Shown here one piece after another: positions 24,864-34,253 of a stretch of DNA of 62,086 nt. The position numbers and the translations under genes were made by a program. Every line of letters begins with the position of its first letter. Within the stretch, counting starts at the first letter, position 1. Origin of the DNA: Muribaculaceae bacterium (GTDB lineage: Bacteria; Bacteroidota; Bacteroidia; Bacteroidales; Muribaculaceae); the NCBI GenBank assembly GCA_009775125.1, contig VSPD01000010.1:1-62086 (forward strand), given 5' to 3'. The notes beneath the pieces are model-generated. The model saw only the letters and a list, made by a program, of their open reading frames with translations. It was not told the DNA's origin and made no database searches.

Positions 24864-25360
24864 CCGCGAAAGAGTTCGAAATAGAGTTCCGCCGGCTCTA
24901 CCTGCCTTTGGGAATGTACGCTCTCCGGATTGTGGGCGACTCCGGCGATGCGGAAGATGTTGTAGAAGACGCATTTTTGAAAACATGGCAGCGCGTCGAG
25001 GCAGGGCTGGAAATCGACAATTTCCGGCCATTCATCTACCGGGCTGTCCACAACGAGTGCATCAGCTTTCTGCGCGCGAAAAAAGAAACCGTTGAAATAG
25101 ATGCCATCGCGGAAATCGGCGATGAGGAAATAGACACATCGATACGCGACGCCCGCATCTGGCAGGCCGTGGACCGTCTGCCCGACAAATGCCGCGAGAT
25201 TTTCCTGATGAGCAAGCGCGACGGCATGACCAACGAGGAAATTGCCGACGAACTCGGCCTCTCGGTAAAAACCGTCAAAAACCAACTCACCAAAGCCTTC
25301 TCGCGTATGCGCGAAGCCCTCTCCCCCGGCCACAAGCCCTTCTTCCTCCCTTTCCTCTAA
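24860..25360 (+). CDS. ECF sigma factor
   Basis: A 166-residue sigma-70 family protein of the extracytoplasmic-function group. Region 2 is EFRRLYLPLGMYALRIVGDSGDAEDVVEDAFLKTW, and region 4 is LPDKCREIFLMSKRDGMTNEEIADELGLSVKTVKNQLTKAF. The ATG at 24860 overlaps the GT61 stop codon; the longer upstream frame is not needed. It precedes a barrel protein, a FecR-like membrane protein and a TonB-dependent receptor, the usual setting for sigma-controlled surface signalling or uptake in Bacteroidetes. Confidence 0.93.
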   Translation: MTAKEFEIEFRRLYLPLGMYALRIVGDSGDAEDVVEDAFLKTWQRVEAGLEIDNFRPFIYRAVHNECISFLRAKKETVEIDAIAEIGDEEIDTSIRDARIWQAVDRLPDKCREIFLMSKRDGMTNEEIADELGLSVKTVKNQLTKAFSRMREALSPGHKPFFLPFL

Positions 25361-25380
25361 AAATTTTTTGTTTTCGGGTA

Positions 25381-25406
25381 GGACTTTTTTCGATTCATTG
25401 CGTCAT
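25381..25406 (+). promoter_or_regulatory. Candidate ECF-type promoter
   Basis: GGACTT at 25381 and CGTCAT at 25401 resemble an ECF -35/-10 pair (GGAAC-like and CGTC-like), 30-55 bases before the barrel gene. No TAnnTTTG core is seen here. The spacing (14 bases between the hexamers) is short. Confidence 0.35.
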
Positions 25407-25435
25407 AGAGGTAAAACCAATCAAAAAACGACGTT

Positions 25436-26005
25436 ATGAAACGATTTGTCATTCTTTCACTCGCACTGCTGTTTGTCGTGTCGGCCACGTCGGCACGTCA
25501 GCCCCAAAGCGGATACCGAGGTTTTGCCGAATGGGCCAACAGCCTTGGCTCTGTCGACATGTGGTATCCCGGAAACCGTGAGTCAACTCTTTATACCGGC
25601 ATATCCACCTCGCACGGCTATCAGATAAACCCCATTTTCTTTGCCGGCGCCGGTATCGGCCTGGAACGCTGCGGCAAAATCGACAGTTGGCTCGTACCGG
25701 TGTTTGTGCAAGGCCGCGCCGACCTTAAATTCGGTCGTTTTACACCTTTCGGCGACATCCGTCTCGGCTACAATCTTTCGCAGGGCGGGGGTGTGTACTT
25801 TTCGCCGAGCATAGGCTACCGCTTTAATTGGGGCCGCAAGATGGGTATAAATCTTGGTGTCGGCCTTACCGTCCAGCGCTATTCTTATGATATTTACAGC
25901 GGTGAAATCGTCGACCCCGACTTCGGCTACATAACCTATGAGAAGATAGGCAAGGGCCACGGCACAAAAGCATTTTTCTCTTTCCGTATAGGATTTGATT
26001 TCTGA
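25436..26005 (+). CDS. Small outer-membrane beta-barrel protein
   Basis: A 189-residue protein with a cleavable signal (MKRFVILSLALLFVVSATSA). Alternating amphipathic strands rich in Tyr, Gly and Phe follow (INPIFFAGAGIGLE, FTPFGDIRLGYNLSQGGGVYFSPSIGYRF, MGINLGVGLTV), ending with FFSFRIGFDF, a C-terminal aromatic as in outer-membrane barrels. It probably forms an eight-stranded barrel. It lies between the sigma factor and the FecR-like gene, and its stop codon is next to the FecR-like start. Confidence 0.75.
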   Translation: MKRFVILSLALLFVVSATSARQPQSGYRGFAEWANSLGSVDMWYPGNRESTLYTGISTSHGYQINPIFFAGAGIGLERCGKIDSWLVPVFVQGRADLKFGRFTPFGDIRLGYNLSQGGGVYFSPSIGYRFNWGRKMGINLGVGLTVQRYSYDIYSGEIVDPDFGYITYEKIGKGHGTKAFFSFRIGFDF

Positions 26006-26006
26006 C

Positions 26007-26447
26007 ATGGCAGACAACGATAAAAATATACGATTTGTGGCCCGTCACTATTGCAAGGGGCTGTTTTCGGCCGATGCAGCCTGGCGGCGTCTTGGCATAG
26101 CCCCGTCGATGAGCATTTGGCGGCGGTACAGGGTGGCGGCGGTTTTGGCCGGGGCGATAGCCTTGTCGGCCGCGGCGGCCATAATCTATCATCAGTATGA
26201 TGTGCGGGCGGAGATAGAATCCGAAACACTTACTCTTTCGCCGATGGAGACTGTAAAGGTGGTCGATTTTGAAAACGCGCCCCTGCCTGTGGTGGTCGAG
26301 CGTATCCGCGAGGTCTACGGTGTGGAAGTGGACGGCCTGCCCGAGAATGCCGATGATTATGTGCTGTCGCTCCATTACGAAGGCACGCCTGTCGACCTTG
26401 TCGACACGATAAACGACCTGCTATCAACGGAAATGACAGTTAAGTAA
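26007..26447 (+). CDS. Minimal FecR-like protein (membrane segment plus DUF4974-like domain)
   Basis: A 146-residue protein. A cytoplasmic stretch (residues 1-42, VARHYCKGLFSADAAWRRLGI) is followed by one transmembrane helix (AAVLAGAIALSAAAAIIYHQY, about 48-68). A periplasmic domain follows that resembles the C-terminal DUF4974 part of FecR anti-sigma factors: VVDFENAPLPVVVERIREVYGVEV ... LSLHYEGTPVDLVDTINDLL. The central FecR beta domain of full-length (about 300-residue) family members is missing. By position it should link the TonB receptor at 26450 to the ECF sigma factor. The ATG at 26007 is used because the longer frame starts at TTG. Confidence 0.75.
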   Translation: MADNDKNIRFVARHYCKGLFSADAAWRRLGIAPSMSIWRRYRVAAVLAGAIALSAAAAIIYHQYDVRAEIESETLTLSPMETVKVVDFENAPLPVVVERIREVYGVEVDGLPENADDYVLSLHYEGTPVDLVDTINDLLSTEMTVK

Positions 26448-26449
26448 AT

Positions 26450-28882
26450 ATGAAGCGCATCATATTCCTTATATTGGCGGCCGTCGCTCTGTCGGCCGCG
26501 GCGCAGAATGTAACCGTAAGCGCTATCGACCGTCCTGCCGCCGAGGTGTTCCGCAGCATTGTGGGGCAGACGGGCATGAATTTCGTGTACTCGTCGGACT
26601 TGCTTGCCGGAGTCAAGGTGACGGTAGATGTAAAGGACAAGCCTTTGCGCAAGGCTCTCGACATAATATTCAAAGACACCGGCATCGAATACAAAATCAA
26701 GGGCCGAAATGTGGTGTTGAAAAAGAAACGCGTTGCCAAAGAGAAGCCTCGGCCGGTGAATGCGCCTAAGTTTGAGGTGGCGACGCCATCGGCCGATAAA
26801 TCCACATTGCTCGAGGAGATTGTGGTTGTGTCGCGTCTTGAATCGCCCGCTGTCGAGACTGCCGAAATCGGAGCGCGGAAAATGACCGAGGCGCAGATAC
26901 GCAACACCCCCGTGCTGTTTGGCGAGAACGACGTGATAAAGGCGCTTCAAACCCAGCCGGGCGTGGCGGAAGGCACCGAAGGCATGGCGGGAATGTATGT
27001 TCATGGCGGGAATGCCGACGAGAACCTGTATATGCTCGACAATGTCCCGCTCTATCAGGTGAACCATTTTGGCGGCCTGTTCTCGGCATTCAATTCCGAT
27101 ATAATCCGCTATGTCGATTTCTTCAAATCGTCGTTTCCGGCGAAATACGACGGACGCCTGTCGTCGTTTGTGGATGTGCGCACACGCAACGGCTCCTCCG
27201 ACGGCCACCATGGCTCGGCGCGTATCGGGCTCACTTCCGGGGCGTTCAACATCTCCGGTACGATAGGCTCGCGCACGTCTTATCTCGTGGGGCTGCGACG
27301 ATCGTGGTTCGACGTGCTTTCTGTGCCCGCGCTTGCCTTGATAAATTCAGGCGAACAGGAAGAAATCCGTTTTCATTACTATTTCATGGACCTCAATGCC
27401 AAAGTGTCGCACCGCTTCTCCGACAAGGCCACCGGCTTTGTGAGCGTATATTTTGGCGACGATTATCTTAAAACCGGCTCGAAAGATAAAGATTCCGAGT
27501 CGTACAGCGGATGGCTCTATGACGAAAAATACAATTTCCATTGGGGCAATCTTGTGGCGCAGACCGGATTGAACTATCGCTTCTCGCCGGAGATGTCGGC
27601 CGAATTCACCGCGGCCTATACCCGCTATTTTTCAGGCATACGTCGCCATGAAGTTGAATATTTGAAAGATTCGGAAAGCGTCGACGAGACCGATGCGTAT
27701 TCTCGTACCGATAATAATATCAACGACTGGATTTTTCGAGCCGACTTCGACTGGCATGTTTCGGAAAACTCGCGGTTGAGATACGGAGCCAATTATGTGC
27801 GTCATTCGTTTTTGCCTTCGCGCACATTCCGCAGCAACAGGGTAGGGGACGCTCTCGTTGAGTCGCGCGATTCAACAAATGCCTATGGAGCCAACGAGTT
27901 CAATATATATGCCGAGGACGACCTGAGCCTCGGCCGGCATGTCAGGCTTAATGCCGGGGTGCACGCCTCGTTGTTTTATATCGACGGAAAAACGAAAGGC
28001 GGTGTGTCGCCGCGCCTGTCGGTGAACTGGCGTCCGAGAGCCGATCTGTCATTTAAAGGAGCATACAGCCGCACGGTGCAGTATGTGCACCAACTGTCGA
28101 GCACTTACCTTTCGTTGCCTACCGACCAATGGATTCCCATAACCGGGTCTTTCAAGCCGCAAACAGCCGACAAGATTGCCGCGGGAGCATATTGGCAGCC
28201 CGACGGCGGGACATACGCCTTCTCTGTCGAGGCTTATTGGAAATGGATGCACAATCTTGTCGACTACCGCGACGAGTACTATCTGCGTCCGCCTCTCGAG
28301 ATGTGGAACGAGCGCATTGTCGCAGGCCGCGGCACAGCCAAAGGTATAGACGTCAAGGTTGAAAAAGTTTTCGGCAAACTTACGGGCCACATCGCCTACT
28401 CGCTGGCATGGGCCGACCGCACTTTTGCCGGAAAGAACGGCGGACGCACCTTTCCGGCAAGGTTCGACAATCGTCACTCTATAAACATACTTCTCAATTG
28501 GAAAGTGAGCGACAAAGTGCAGTTGAACGCATCGTGGACCGGCCGGTCCGGCAACCGATTCACGCTGCTTACGCAGATGTGGCAGACTCCCGATTTCGAC
28601 GGCTTCGACAGTTATTACTCCGAAGATGCGCCTCTGCGTGCGCCGGTCAACAACTACCGCCTGCCGTTCTACCACCGTCTCGACCTGTCATGCACCGTAA
28701 ACAACAGCCGTGGCTACTGGACTTTCAGCCTCTACAACGCATATAGCCATATGAACACTATTGGCGTGCGCCGGGCTTGGCGCGACGTGCGCGTCAACGG
28801 CTCCACGGTGTCGCGTCCTGTTTTCCAAAAAATAAAAATATTACCGATAATTCCCTCAATATCATATACATGGCTTTTCTGA
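26450..28882 (+). CDS. TonB-dependent outer-membrane receptor with STN domain
   Basis: An 810-residue receptor. After the signal peptide (about 1-19), a secretin/TonB short N-terminal domain occupies about residues 20-82 (VTVSAIDRPAAEVFRSIVGQTGMNFVYSSDLL, LRKALDIIFKDTGIEY). This domain passes the ligand signal to FecR-type proteins. A linker follows with a TonB-box-like EEIVVVS (about 125-131), then the plug (ENDVIKALQTQPGVAEGTEGMAGMYVHGG) and a barrel of roughly 600 residues. The CarboxypepD-regulatory-like domain common in SusC proteins is absent. It starts 2 bases after the FecR-like gene and overlaps the following lipoprotein start by 13 bases. The substrate is unknown. Confidence 0.93.
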   Translation: MKRIIFLILAAVALSAAAQNVTVSAIDRPAAEVFRSIVGQTGMNFVYSSDLLAGVKVTVDVKDKPLRKALDIIFKDTGIEYKIKGRNVVLKKKRVAKEKPRPVNAPKFEVATPSADKSTLLEEIVVVSRLESPAVETAEIGARKMTEAQIRNTPVLFGENDVIKALQTQPGVAEGTEGMAGMYVHGGNADENLYMLDNVPLYQVNHFGGLFSAFNSDIIRYVDFFKSSFPAKYDGRLSSFVDVRTRNGSSDGHHGSARIGLTSGAFNISGTIGSRTSYLVGLRRSWFDVLSVPALALINSGEQEEIRFHYYFMDLNAKVSHRFSDKATGFVSVYFGDDYLKTGSKDKDSESYSGWLYDEKYNFHWGNLVAQTGLNYRFSPEMSAEFTAAYTRYFSGIRRHEVEYLKDSESVDETDAYSRTDNNINDWIFRADFDWHVSENSRLRYGANYVRHSFLPSRTFRSNRVGDALVESRDSTNAYGANEFNIYAEDDLSLGRHVRLNAGVHASLFYIDGKTKGGVSPRLSVNWRPRADLSFKGAYSRTVQYVHQLSSTYLSLPTDQWIPITGSFKPQTADKIAAGAYWQPDGGTYAFSVEAYWKWMHNLVDYRDEYYLRPPLEMWNERIVAGRGTAKGIDVKVEKVFGKLTGHIAYSLAWADRTFAGKNGGRTFPARFDNRHSINILLNWKVSDKVQLNASWTGRSGNRFTLLTQMWQTPDFDGFDSYYSEDAPLRAPVNNYRLPFYHRLDLSCTVNNSRGYWTFSLYNAYSHMNTIGVRRAWRDVRVNGSTVSRPVFQKIKILPIIPSISYTWLF

Positions 28883-29853
28883 ATAAATTGGCTCCCATGG
28901 CATTGGCCCTGCTTATGTGGGGATGCTATGAAGATTTCACGCCAAAGGTCGACACGCGGCCGGTGCTGTGCCTCAATTCCTTGATTACGGCCGGAGAGCC
29001 TGTCGAGGTGGAGGTGACTCATACATGGCTGTTTACCGACGAAGCCGGATCGGCCGACCACGGTGTCGACGATGCTCGCGTCACGGTTTATGCCAACGGC
29101 GAGGCCGCAGGCCCCGATTACATTGCCCGTGAGGGCGACCATATCAAGATAGTGGCCGAGAGTCAACGCTACGGGCGTGCCGAAGCCGAAGTGACGGTGC
29201 CGTACAGCGTAATTCCCTCGGTGGGTAAATGGTCGGCGACAAATGTGTCGGTGTGGAGCGGGCCGACACAGGGCCGGACCGAGGCCGACATTAGTTTCAG
29301 CCTGAATGTCGAGCTTGAAGTGCCCGACCCGGCCGCTGCCGTAAATTACTATCATCTCGACCGGCGCAAGTTTCCGGAAAATGAGCCGGATATCTACGGA
29401 TATAAAATGTCGATATACGAAGGCTCGCTCGCAACAGAATTTGAACCGATATTCTCCGAGCATATCAGCGAGCTCGACGCCGTAAGCGGCAACGACAGTT
29501 TTGGCTTCACTTTCTTTACCGACCGCCAATTCTCAGGGAAGACCTACACTCTGCATCTGCACAATGAAGGAATGAGATACTATATAGAGTGCGAGGGCTT
29601 CGACAGCGCGTTGCTCGACTGCGGGCTCGTGTTTACATTAAGCTCGGTGTCGGAAAGTTACTATAACTGGGCTGTCTGCAAATGGAACACCGACAATGGC
29701 TTGATGGGCGACCTTGGCGACATAGGCCTCGGCGACCCCATGTGGGGCTATTCCAACGTCTCGACCGGCGCCGGCGTCGTGGCCGCCCGCTCCCGTTCGG
29801 AATGCGCCCTCAACATCGCCCCCTTCCTCAAAGACCATGTAGGAACACCGTAG
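28870..29853 (+). CDS. DUF4249 lipoprotein partnering the TonB receptor
   Basis: A 327-residue surface lipoprotein. The signal MAFLNKLAPMALALLMWGC has its lipobox cysteine at residue 19. The pattern CYEDFTPKVDTRPVLCLNSLITAGEPVEVEVTHTW is typical of the Bacteroidetes DUF4249 family, whose members sit directly after TonB receptors of this type and are thought to be accessory ligand-binding lipoproteins. The start lies inside the receptor gene in another frame. The end (FLKDHVGTP) runs into the intergenic repeat TAGGAACACC, which provides the last codons and the stop. Confidence 0.85.
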   Translation: MAFLNKLAPMALALLMWGCYEDFTPKVDTRPVLCLNSLITAGEPVEVEVTHTWLFTDEAGSADHGVDDARVTVYANGEAAGPDYIAREGDHIKIVAESQRYGRAEAEVTVPYSVIPSVGKWSATNVSVWSGPTQGRTEADISFSLNVELEVPDPAAAVNYYHLDRRKFPENEPDIYGYKMSIYEGSLATEFEPIFSEHISELDAVSGNDSFGFTFFTDRQFSGKTYTLHLHNEGMRYYIECEGFDSALLDCGLVFTLSSVSESYYNWAVCKWNTDNGLMGDLGDIGLGDPMWGYSNVSTGAGVVAARSRSECALNIAPFLKDHVGTP

Positions 29854-29980
29854 GAAGATGGTGTGTAAAAAGGATGTTTAAGCGGCACAAGCCGAAATTC
29901 CGGTGCATGGAATCGCGTAGCGATTCAAGAATGTAGCCGGGGGTGAAGCGATAGCGGAACCCCCGGTATGTTGAGGTTGG
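29839..29980. repeat. Palindrome-rich repeat region after the DUF4249 gene
   Basis: It contains GTAGGAACACC, a GAATCGCGTAGCGATTC palindrome (about 29909-29925) and a CCGGGGG/CCCCCGG hairpin (about 29938-29968). Similar words occur near 36120-36240 and 60962-61021. No gene is visible. It is part of the 29854-30403 gap. Confidence 0.5.
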
Positions 29981-30027
29981 TTCATCGTGGTATCGGAGCG
30001 AGCGGCAGCGTAGCGTTCTGCACCACG

Positions 30028-30170
30028 GTTGGCGTTATCGAACGCTCCGGCAGGCTCCGCTCCAACACCATAATAAATAACATCCACGCCCGCCCCCCAG
30101 GGCTGTCGCCCTGCGCTACAATATTTGTCTCCTAACGGAGACGCAATGCACCGTAATTACGGATTGACCC
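30028..30170. repeat. Dispersed repeat, copy B
   Basis: Close relative of 10128-10259, beginning GGCGTTATCGAACGCTCCGG and including CTCCTAACGGAGAC and CCGTAATTACGG. The differences lie mostly in loops. Confidence 0.7.
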
Positions 30171-30186
30171 TATTTAAGCCGAGATT

Positions 30187-30281
30187 GTAGGGACGCACGG
30201 CCCGTGCGTCCGTAGATGACAAATTGATTATCAACGATATACCGATATGATTTCCCGGACGCACGAGCCGTGCGTCCCTAC
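30187..30281. repeat. Facing pair of GTAGGGACGCACGG palindromes
   Basis: A 26-base palindrome at 30187-30212 and its inverted copy at 30256-30281 enclose an AT-rich core. It has the same inner structure as 9964-10051 but lacks the 15-bp outer ends found there. Confidence 0.7.
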
Positions 30282-30352
30282 TGTTTGGAATTTTAATATA
30301 CCGCCAATATTTTGCCACAAGCCGGAGGCTTATGTTCCTGCGAAATTAATTT

Positions 30353-30383
30353 TTTGCGGTTAGGGAGATTTTTTGTATTTTTG
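30353..30383 (+). promoter_or_regulatory. Promoter of the DUF2723 gene
   Basis: TTTG at 30353-30356 and TATTTTTG at 30376-30383 with a 19-base spacer, 20 bases before the start codon. Confidence 0.75.
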
Positions 30384-30403
30384 CCCCCGATTATACTCTT
30401 TTT

Positions 30404-33400
30404 ATGAAAAAATCCAATTATAACCTTATTAATAATATAGGCGGCTGGCTGTGTTTCGTGATTGCAGCAGTGACTTACCTGCTCACGATAGAGCCTACCG
30501 CAAGTTTCTGGGACTGCCCGGAGTTTATCTCCCAGGGTGCCAAACTTGAAGTGGGTCACCCGCCGGGCAACCCTATCTTTATGCTTGCGGCCCGTTTCTT
30601 CGTCACGCTTTTTGGCGGCGTAGAGCATGCGGCAGTGGCCGTAAACTCAATGTCGGCTCTGCTTAGCGCGGCCACAATTTTGCTCCTGTTCTGGTCCATT
30701 ACCCATCTTGCGCGCAAAATCATGGTGGCCGACGGCTCGGAGCCTTCGGTGTTCCAGACAGTTATAATCATGGCCGCCGGCCTGTGCGGCTCATTGGCCT
30801 ACACGTGGAGCGACACCTTCTGGTTCTCGGCTGTCGAGGGCGAGGTATATGCCTTCTCGTCGTTCTGCACCGCGCTTGTGTTCTGGCTCATCCTGAAATG
30901 GGAAAACCGTGCCGACGAGCCTCATTCCGACCGCTATCTTGTCTTAATTGCTTATGTGATAGGTGTTTCGATAGCCGTGCACTTGCTCAACCTGCTGTGT
31001 ATCCCGGCTATTGTGCTCGTCTACTATTACCGCCGTCACAAAGATGCCGACGCCAAAGGCTCGCTTATGGCCTTGGGCGTATCGGTGGTGATTGTGGCCG
31101 CCATACTCTACGGACTTGTGCCCGGCTTTATCAAGGTGGCGCAAGGCTTCGAGCTTGTGGCCGTGAATACCCTTGGCATGGGCTACAACATGGGCGTGAT
31201 AATCTACGCCGTGGCTCTTGTGGCTGTGCTTGTGCTTGCCGTGGTGGCAATCAACCGAGCCAAATCCGTGGCTTCGGTGAAATGGCTTGTTTTCTTCGCG
31301 CTTGTGCTGTCGGGCCTGACTTTCGTTACCGACTCCGTATGGGTGTGGGTTCTTCTTATCGCCGTGGTTGGCGGTGGGCTCGCTTTCATGCCCAAGGTGC
31401 CGGTGCGCGTTTTCAATGTGATGATGCTCAGCATCCTGGTTATCTTTGCCGGATATTCGTCATATGCGCTCCTTCTTATCCGCGCCTCGGCCAACACGCC
31501 GATGAACCAGAACGCCCCCGACAACGTGTTCGCTCTCGCTTCCTATCTCAACCGCGAGCAGTACGGCCAGCGTCCGCTGTTCCTCGGCCCGGTTTATGCT
31601 GAGACACTCGACCTTGTGGCCAACAACGACCCTTCGAATCCGCAGTATTTCGCGGCTGTCGACGAAAACGGCATCCCCGTGACCAAGACCTACGACAATA
31701 TCCTCCGCGACGAGAACGGCGCAGCCGTGGACCGCGGCGAATCGTCGTATATGAAAGTGACCAAAACATCTGCCTCCGAGCCCGACAAATATGTTAAGGC
31801 CGGATGGACTCCCGACTATGCCACGGCTCCCGACTTGAACATGCTCTTTACGCGCGTGTATTCGTCGGATCATATCAAAGGATATAAGGACTGGGGTCTG
31901 CATGAGAATTCCGACCTTGCAAACCTGCCCTATCTTGTGCCGGCCGACACCCGTCGCCAATGGGCCGAGACCGGGTATGCCCCTGTCTACCAGCTGATGT
32001 CGTATCTGCCCAACCTGCAACCCATTTCCACATCTACCGACGGTTATGTCGGCCCCGAGAATTATGCTTGGAAGGCTTCTTTCGGCGACAATTTCCGTTA
32101 TTTCATGAATTACCAGCTCAATCACATGTACTGGCGCTACTTCATGTGGAATTTTGCAGGGCGGCAGAACGATATCCAGGGTAACGGCGAGCCTCATCTC
32201 GGCAACTGGATTTCGGGCATCCCCGCAATCGACAATATGCGCCTTGGCGACCAGAGCCTCCTACCCGAGGAATTCTCTACGGGCAACAAGGGCCACAATG
32301 TGTTCTTCATGCTGCCGCTGCTTCTTGGCCTGTTTGGCATCGTCTGGCAGTCGCTTTGCCGCCACCGCGAGAATCCCAACCGTGGCATCGAGCAATTCTG
32401 GGTGGTATTCTTCCTGTTCTTCATGACGGGTATCGCCATCGTGCTCTATCTTAACCAGACTCCCGGCCAGCCCCGCGAGCGCGACTACGCTTTTGCCGGT
32501 TCGTTCTACGCCTTTGCAATATGGATTGGCCTCGGTGTTCCGGCCGTGGCGCGTTTCATATCCTGGGCATGGGACAAGGCCGTGAAAAAAGGAGGCGAGG
32601 CTCGCACGAAAGACATTGTCGCGGCTGCCGTGGCCTGCGTGGTGGCTGTGGCCGTGCCATTGCAGATGGTGTCGCAGACCTGGGACGACCACGACCGTTC
32701 CGGCCGCTACACCGCCCGCGATTTCGGCGCCAACTATCTTAACTCGCTCGATGAAAACGCCATAATCTTTACCAACGGCGACAACGATACTTTCCCGCTG
32801 TGGTACGCCCAGGAGGTAGAAGGCATCCGTACCGACGTGCGTGTGGTGAACCTCTCGTACCTCTCTACCGACTGGTATGCGCGCCAGCAGACACATCCCT
32901 ATTACGATGCGGCTGCCATCGACATGACGGCAACCCCGTCAGACTACGCCTACGACAATCTCGTGTACTCGTTCCGTTCGCCCTCAGGTGTCGACAATAC
33001 TCCCGTCGAAGTGATTCAAGGCTTGAAAGAATTCTATGCTTCCGAGCCCACCACGAAATATACAGGCCGTCCGCTCCACCTGCTCACACGTCCCAACATG
33101 TTTGCCAAGGTGCCTGCTGATGCCGCCAAGGCCTTTGCCATCAATCCGCAGGGTCCCGACTCGGTGCTCCGTATCCCCTATATGGCCGACACCCTCGACC
33201 TTTCCCGCTCGCTCGGCTCGAGCTTCGGACTTTCCAAGCTGTTGAGTTTCGATATTGTGGCCAACAGTATCGCCGGCGGCTTCAAGCGCCCGGTATATTT
33301 CGCCACAACCGTGCCGTCGAGCTATTACCTCGGCCTCGAGCCGATGCTCAACACCACAGGCCTCGCCTTGCAGGTTACGCCGTTTGTCAACGCCGGCATA

Positions 33401-34249
33401 TCGCCCACCGTCGAGAAAGCGTATGAGAACATCACCTCGCGCTTCCGCTGGGGCGGTCTCGACGCCGACGACGCCGAGGGCCTTTACCTCGACGAGACTG
33501 TGCGCCGCATGGTGTCGACAGTGCGCAATTCGATGATTGAGACTGCCGAGCATCTTATCAACTCCGGAGAATATCCCGCTTCCGACTTTGCCAAGCAGTG
33601 GGCCAAGGAGCACAACCTGCCCGTGCCCGAAAACCGCTACGATATGGCCCGCGCCCTACTCAATCTCATGGAGGAAAAACTTCCCTCTAAGGTTACGCGC
33701 TACGAAAGCCTCACCGATATGCCCGCCATAGTGCTCTATCTCAAACTGAACGCGCTCACGGGCAATGCCGACGACCTCGCACATGCCGAAGCACTCATGG
33801 CCGAGGCAATGCCGCGCTACGCCGCGCTGTCGCGCTACGCCGCATCGCTCAATGCGTCAAGACTCCACTCTCTCGGCAACAGCGAGACTTTCGCGCTCCG
33901 ATATGTGCCTATGCTTCTCGGTTTCCAAAATCACATCGACCTTGTGAAGCGTCTGCGCGAGGTGCCCGACGGAGAGCAATATATCAAGGCTCTGGCCGAC
34001 CTCATAAGCATCGACAACGGCACATATGTCTACCATTGGCTCTATCTCGAAGATATGCCCACGGCAGAGCTTGAGAAATACCGCGAGCAACTGGCCGGCA
34101 CCGGCTGGGACGAAGTGGCCGACAAGGCAATCACGCTCTCGTCGCTGCACGATGCCACAGGCATCGACCGCATGGGCCGCACCAACGACTTTGTCCGCGA
34201 CTACGCCGTGTCGGTGTCCGATCTCAAAAGGCTCAACCCCGGCCTATGA
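30404..34249 (+). CDS. DUF2723 membrane protein, predicted protein O-mannosyltransferase
   Basis: A 1281-residue polytopic membrane protein. The N-terminus (NNIGGWLCFVIAAVTYLLTIEPTASFWDCPEFISQGAKLEVGHPPG, in residues 7-52) is the signature of the DUF2723 family. This family is related to GT-C glycosyltransferases and is linked in Bacteroidetes to O-glycosylation of exported proteins. The catalytic-type aspartate/glutamate pair is in FWDCPE (36-41). Hydrophobic helices occupy about residues 8-350 and 630-760, with a loop between them (about 355-630). The C-terminal 500 residues are mostly soluble and probably periplasmic. It is monocistronic with its own promoter. The mannosyl specificity is from family knowledge, not visible here. 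Confidence 0.85.
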   Translation: MKKSNYNLINNIGGWLCFVIAAVTYLLTIEPTASFWDCPEFISQGAKLEVGHPPGNPIFMLAARFFVTLFGGVEHAAVAVNSMSALLSAATILLLFWSITHLARKIMVADGSEPSVFQTVIIMAAGLCGSLAYTWSDTFWFSAVEGEVYAFSSFCTALVFWLILKWENRADEPHSDRYLVLIAYVIGVSIAVHLLNLLCIPAIVLVYYYRRHKDADAKGSLMALGVSVVIVAAILYGLVPGFIKVAQGFELVAVNTLGMGYNMGVIIYAVALVAVLVLAVVAINRAKSVASVKWLVFFALVLSGLTFVTDSVWVWVLLIAVVGGGLAFMPKVPVRVFNVMMLSILVIFAGYSSYALLLIRASANTPMNQNAPDNVFALASYLNREQYGQRPLFLGPVYAETLDLVANNDPSNPQYFAAVDENGIPVTKTYDNILRDENGAAVDRGESSYMKVTKTSASEPDKYVKAGWTPDYATAPDLNMLFTRVYSSDHIKGYKDWGLHENSDLANLPYLVPADTRRQWAETGYAPVYQLMSYLPNLQPISTSTDGYVGPENYAWKASFGDNFRYFMNYQLNHMYWRYFMWNFAGRQNDIQGNGEPHLGNWISGIPAIDNMRLGDQSLLPEEFSTGNKGHNVFFMLPLLLGLFGIVWQSLCRHRENPNRGIEQFWVVFFLFFMTGIAIVLYLNQTPGQPRERDYAFAGSFYAFAIWIGLGVPAVARFISWAWDKAVKKGGEARTKDIVAAAVACVVAVAVPLQMVSQTWDDHDRSGRYTARDFGANYLNSLDENAIIFTNGDNDTFPLWYAQEVEGIRTDVRVVNLSYLSTDWYARQQTHPYYDAAAIDMTATPSDYAYDNLVYSFRSPSGVDNTPVEVIQGLKEFYASEPTTKYTGRPLHLLTRPNMFAKVPADAAKAFAINPQGPDSVLRIPYMADTLDLSRSLGSSFGLSKLLSFDIVANSIAGGFKRPVYFATTVPSSYYLGLEPMLNTTGLALQVTPFVNAGISPTVEKAYENITSRFRWGGLDADDAEGLYLDETVRRMVSTVRNSMIETAEHLINSGEYPASDFAKQWAKEHNLPVPENRYDMARALLNLMEEKLPSKVTRYESLTDMPAIVLYLKLNALTGNADDLAHAEALMAEAMPRYAALSRYAASLNASRLHSLGNSETFALRYVPMLLGFQNHIDLVKRLREVPDGEQYIKALADLISIDNGTYVYHWLYLEDMPTAELEKYREQLAGTGWDEVADKAITLSSLHDATGIDRMGRTNDFVRDYAVSVSDLKRLNPGL

Positions 34250-34253
34250 AAAG

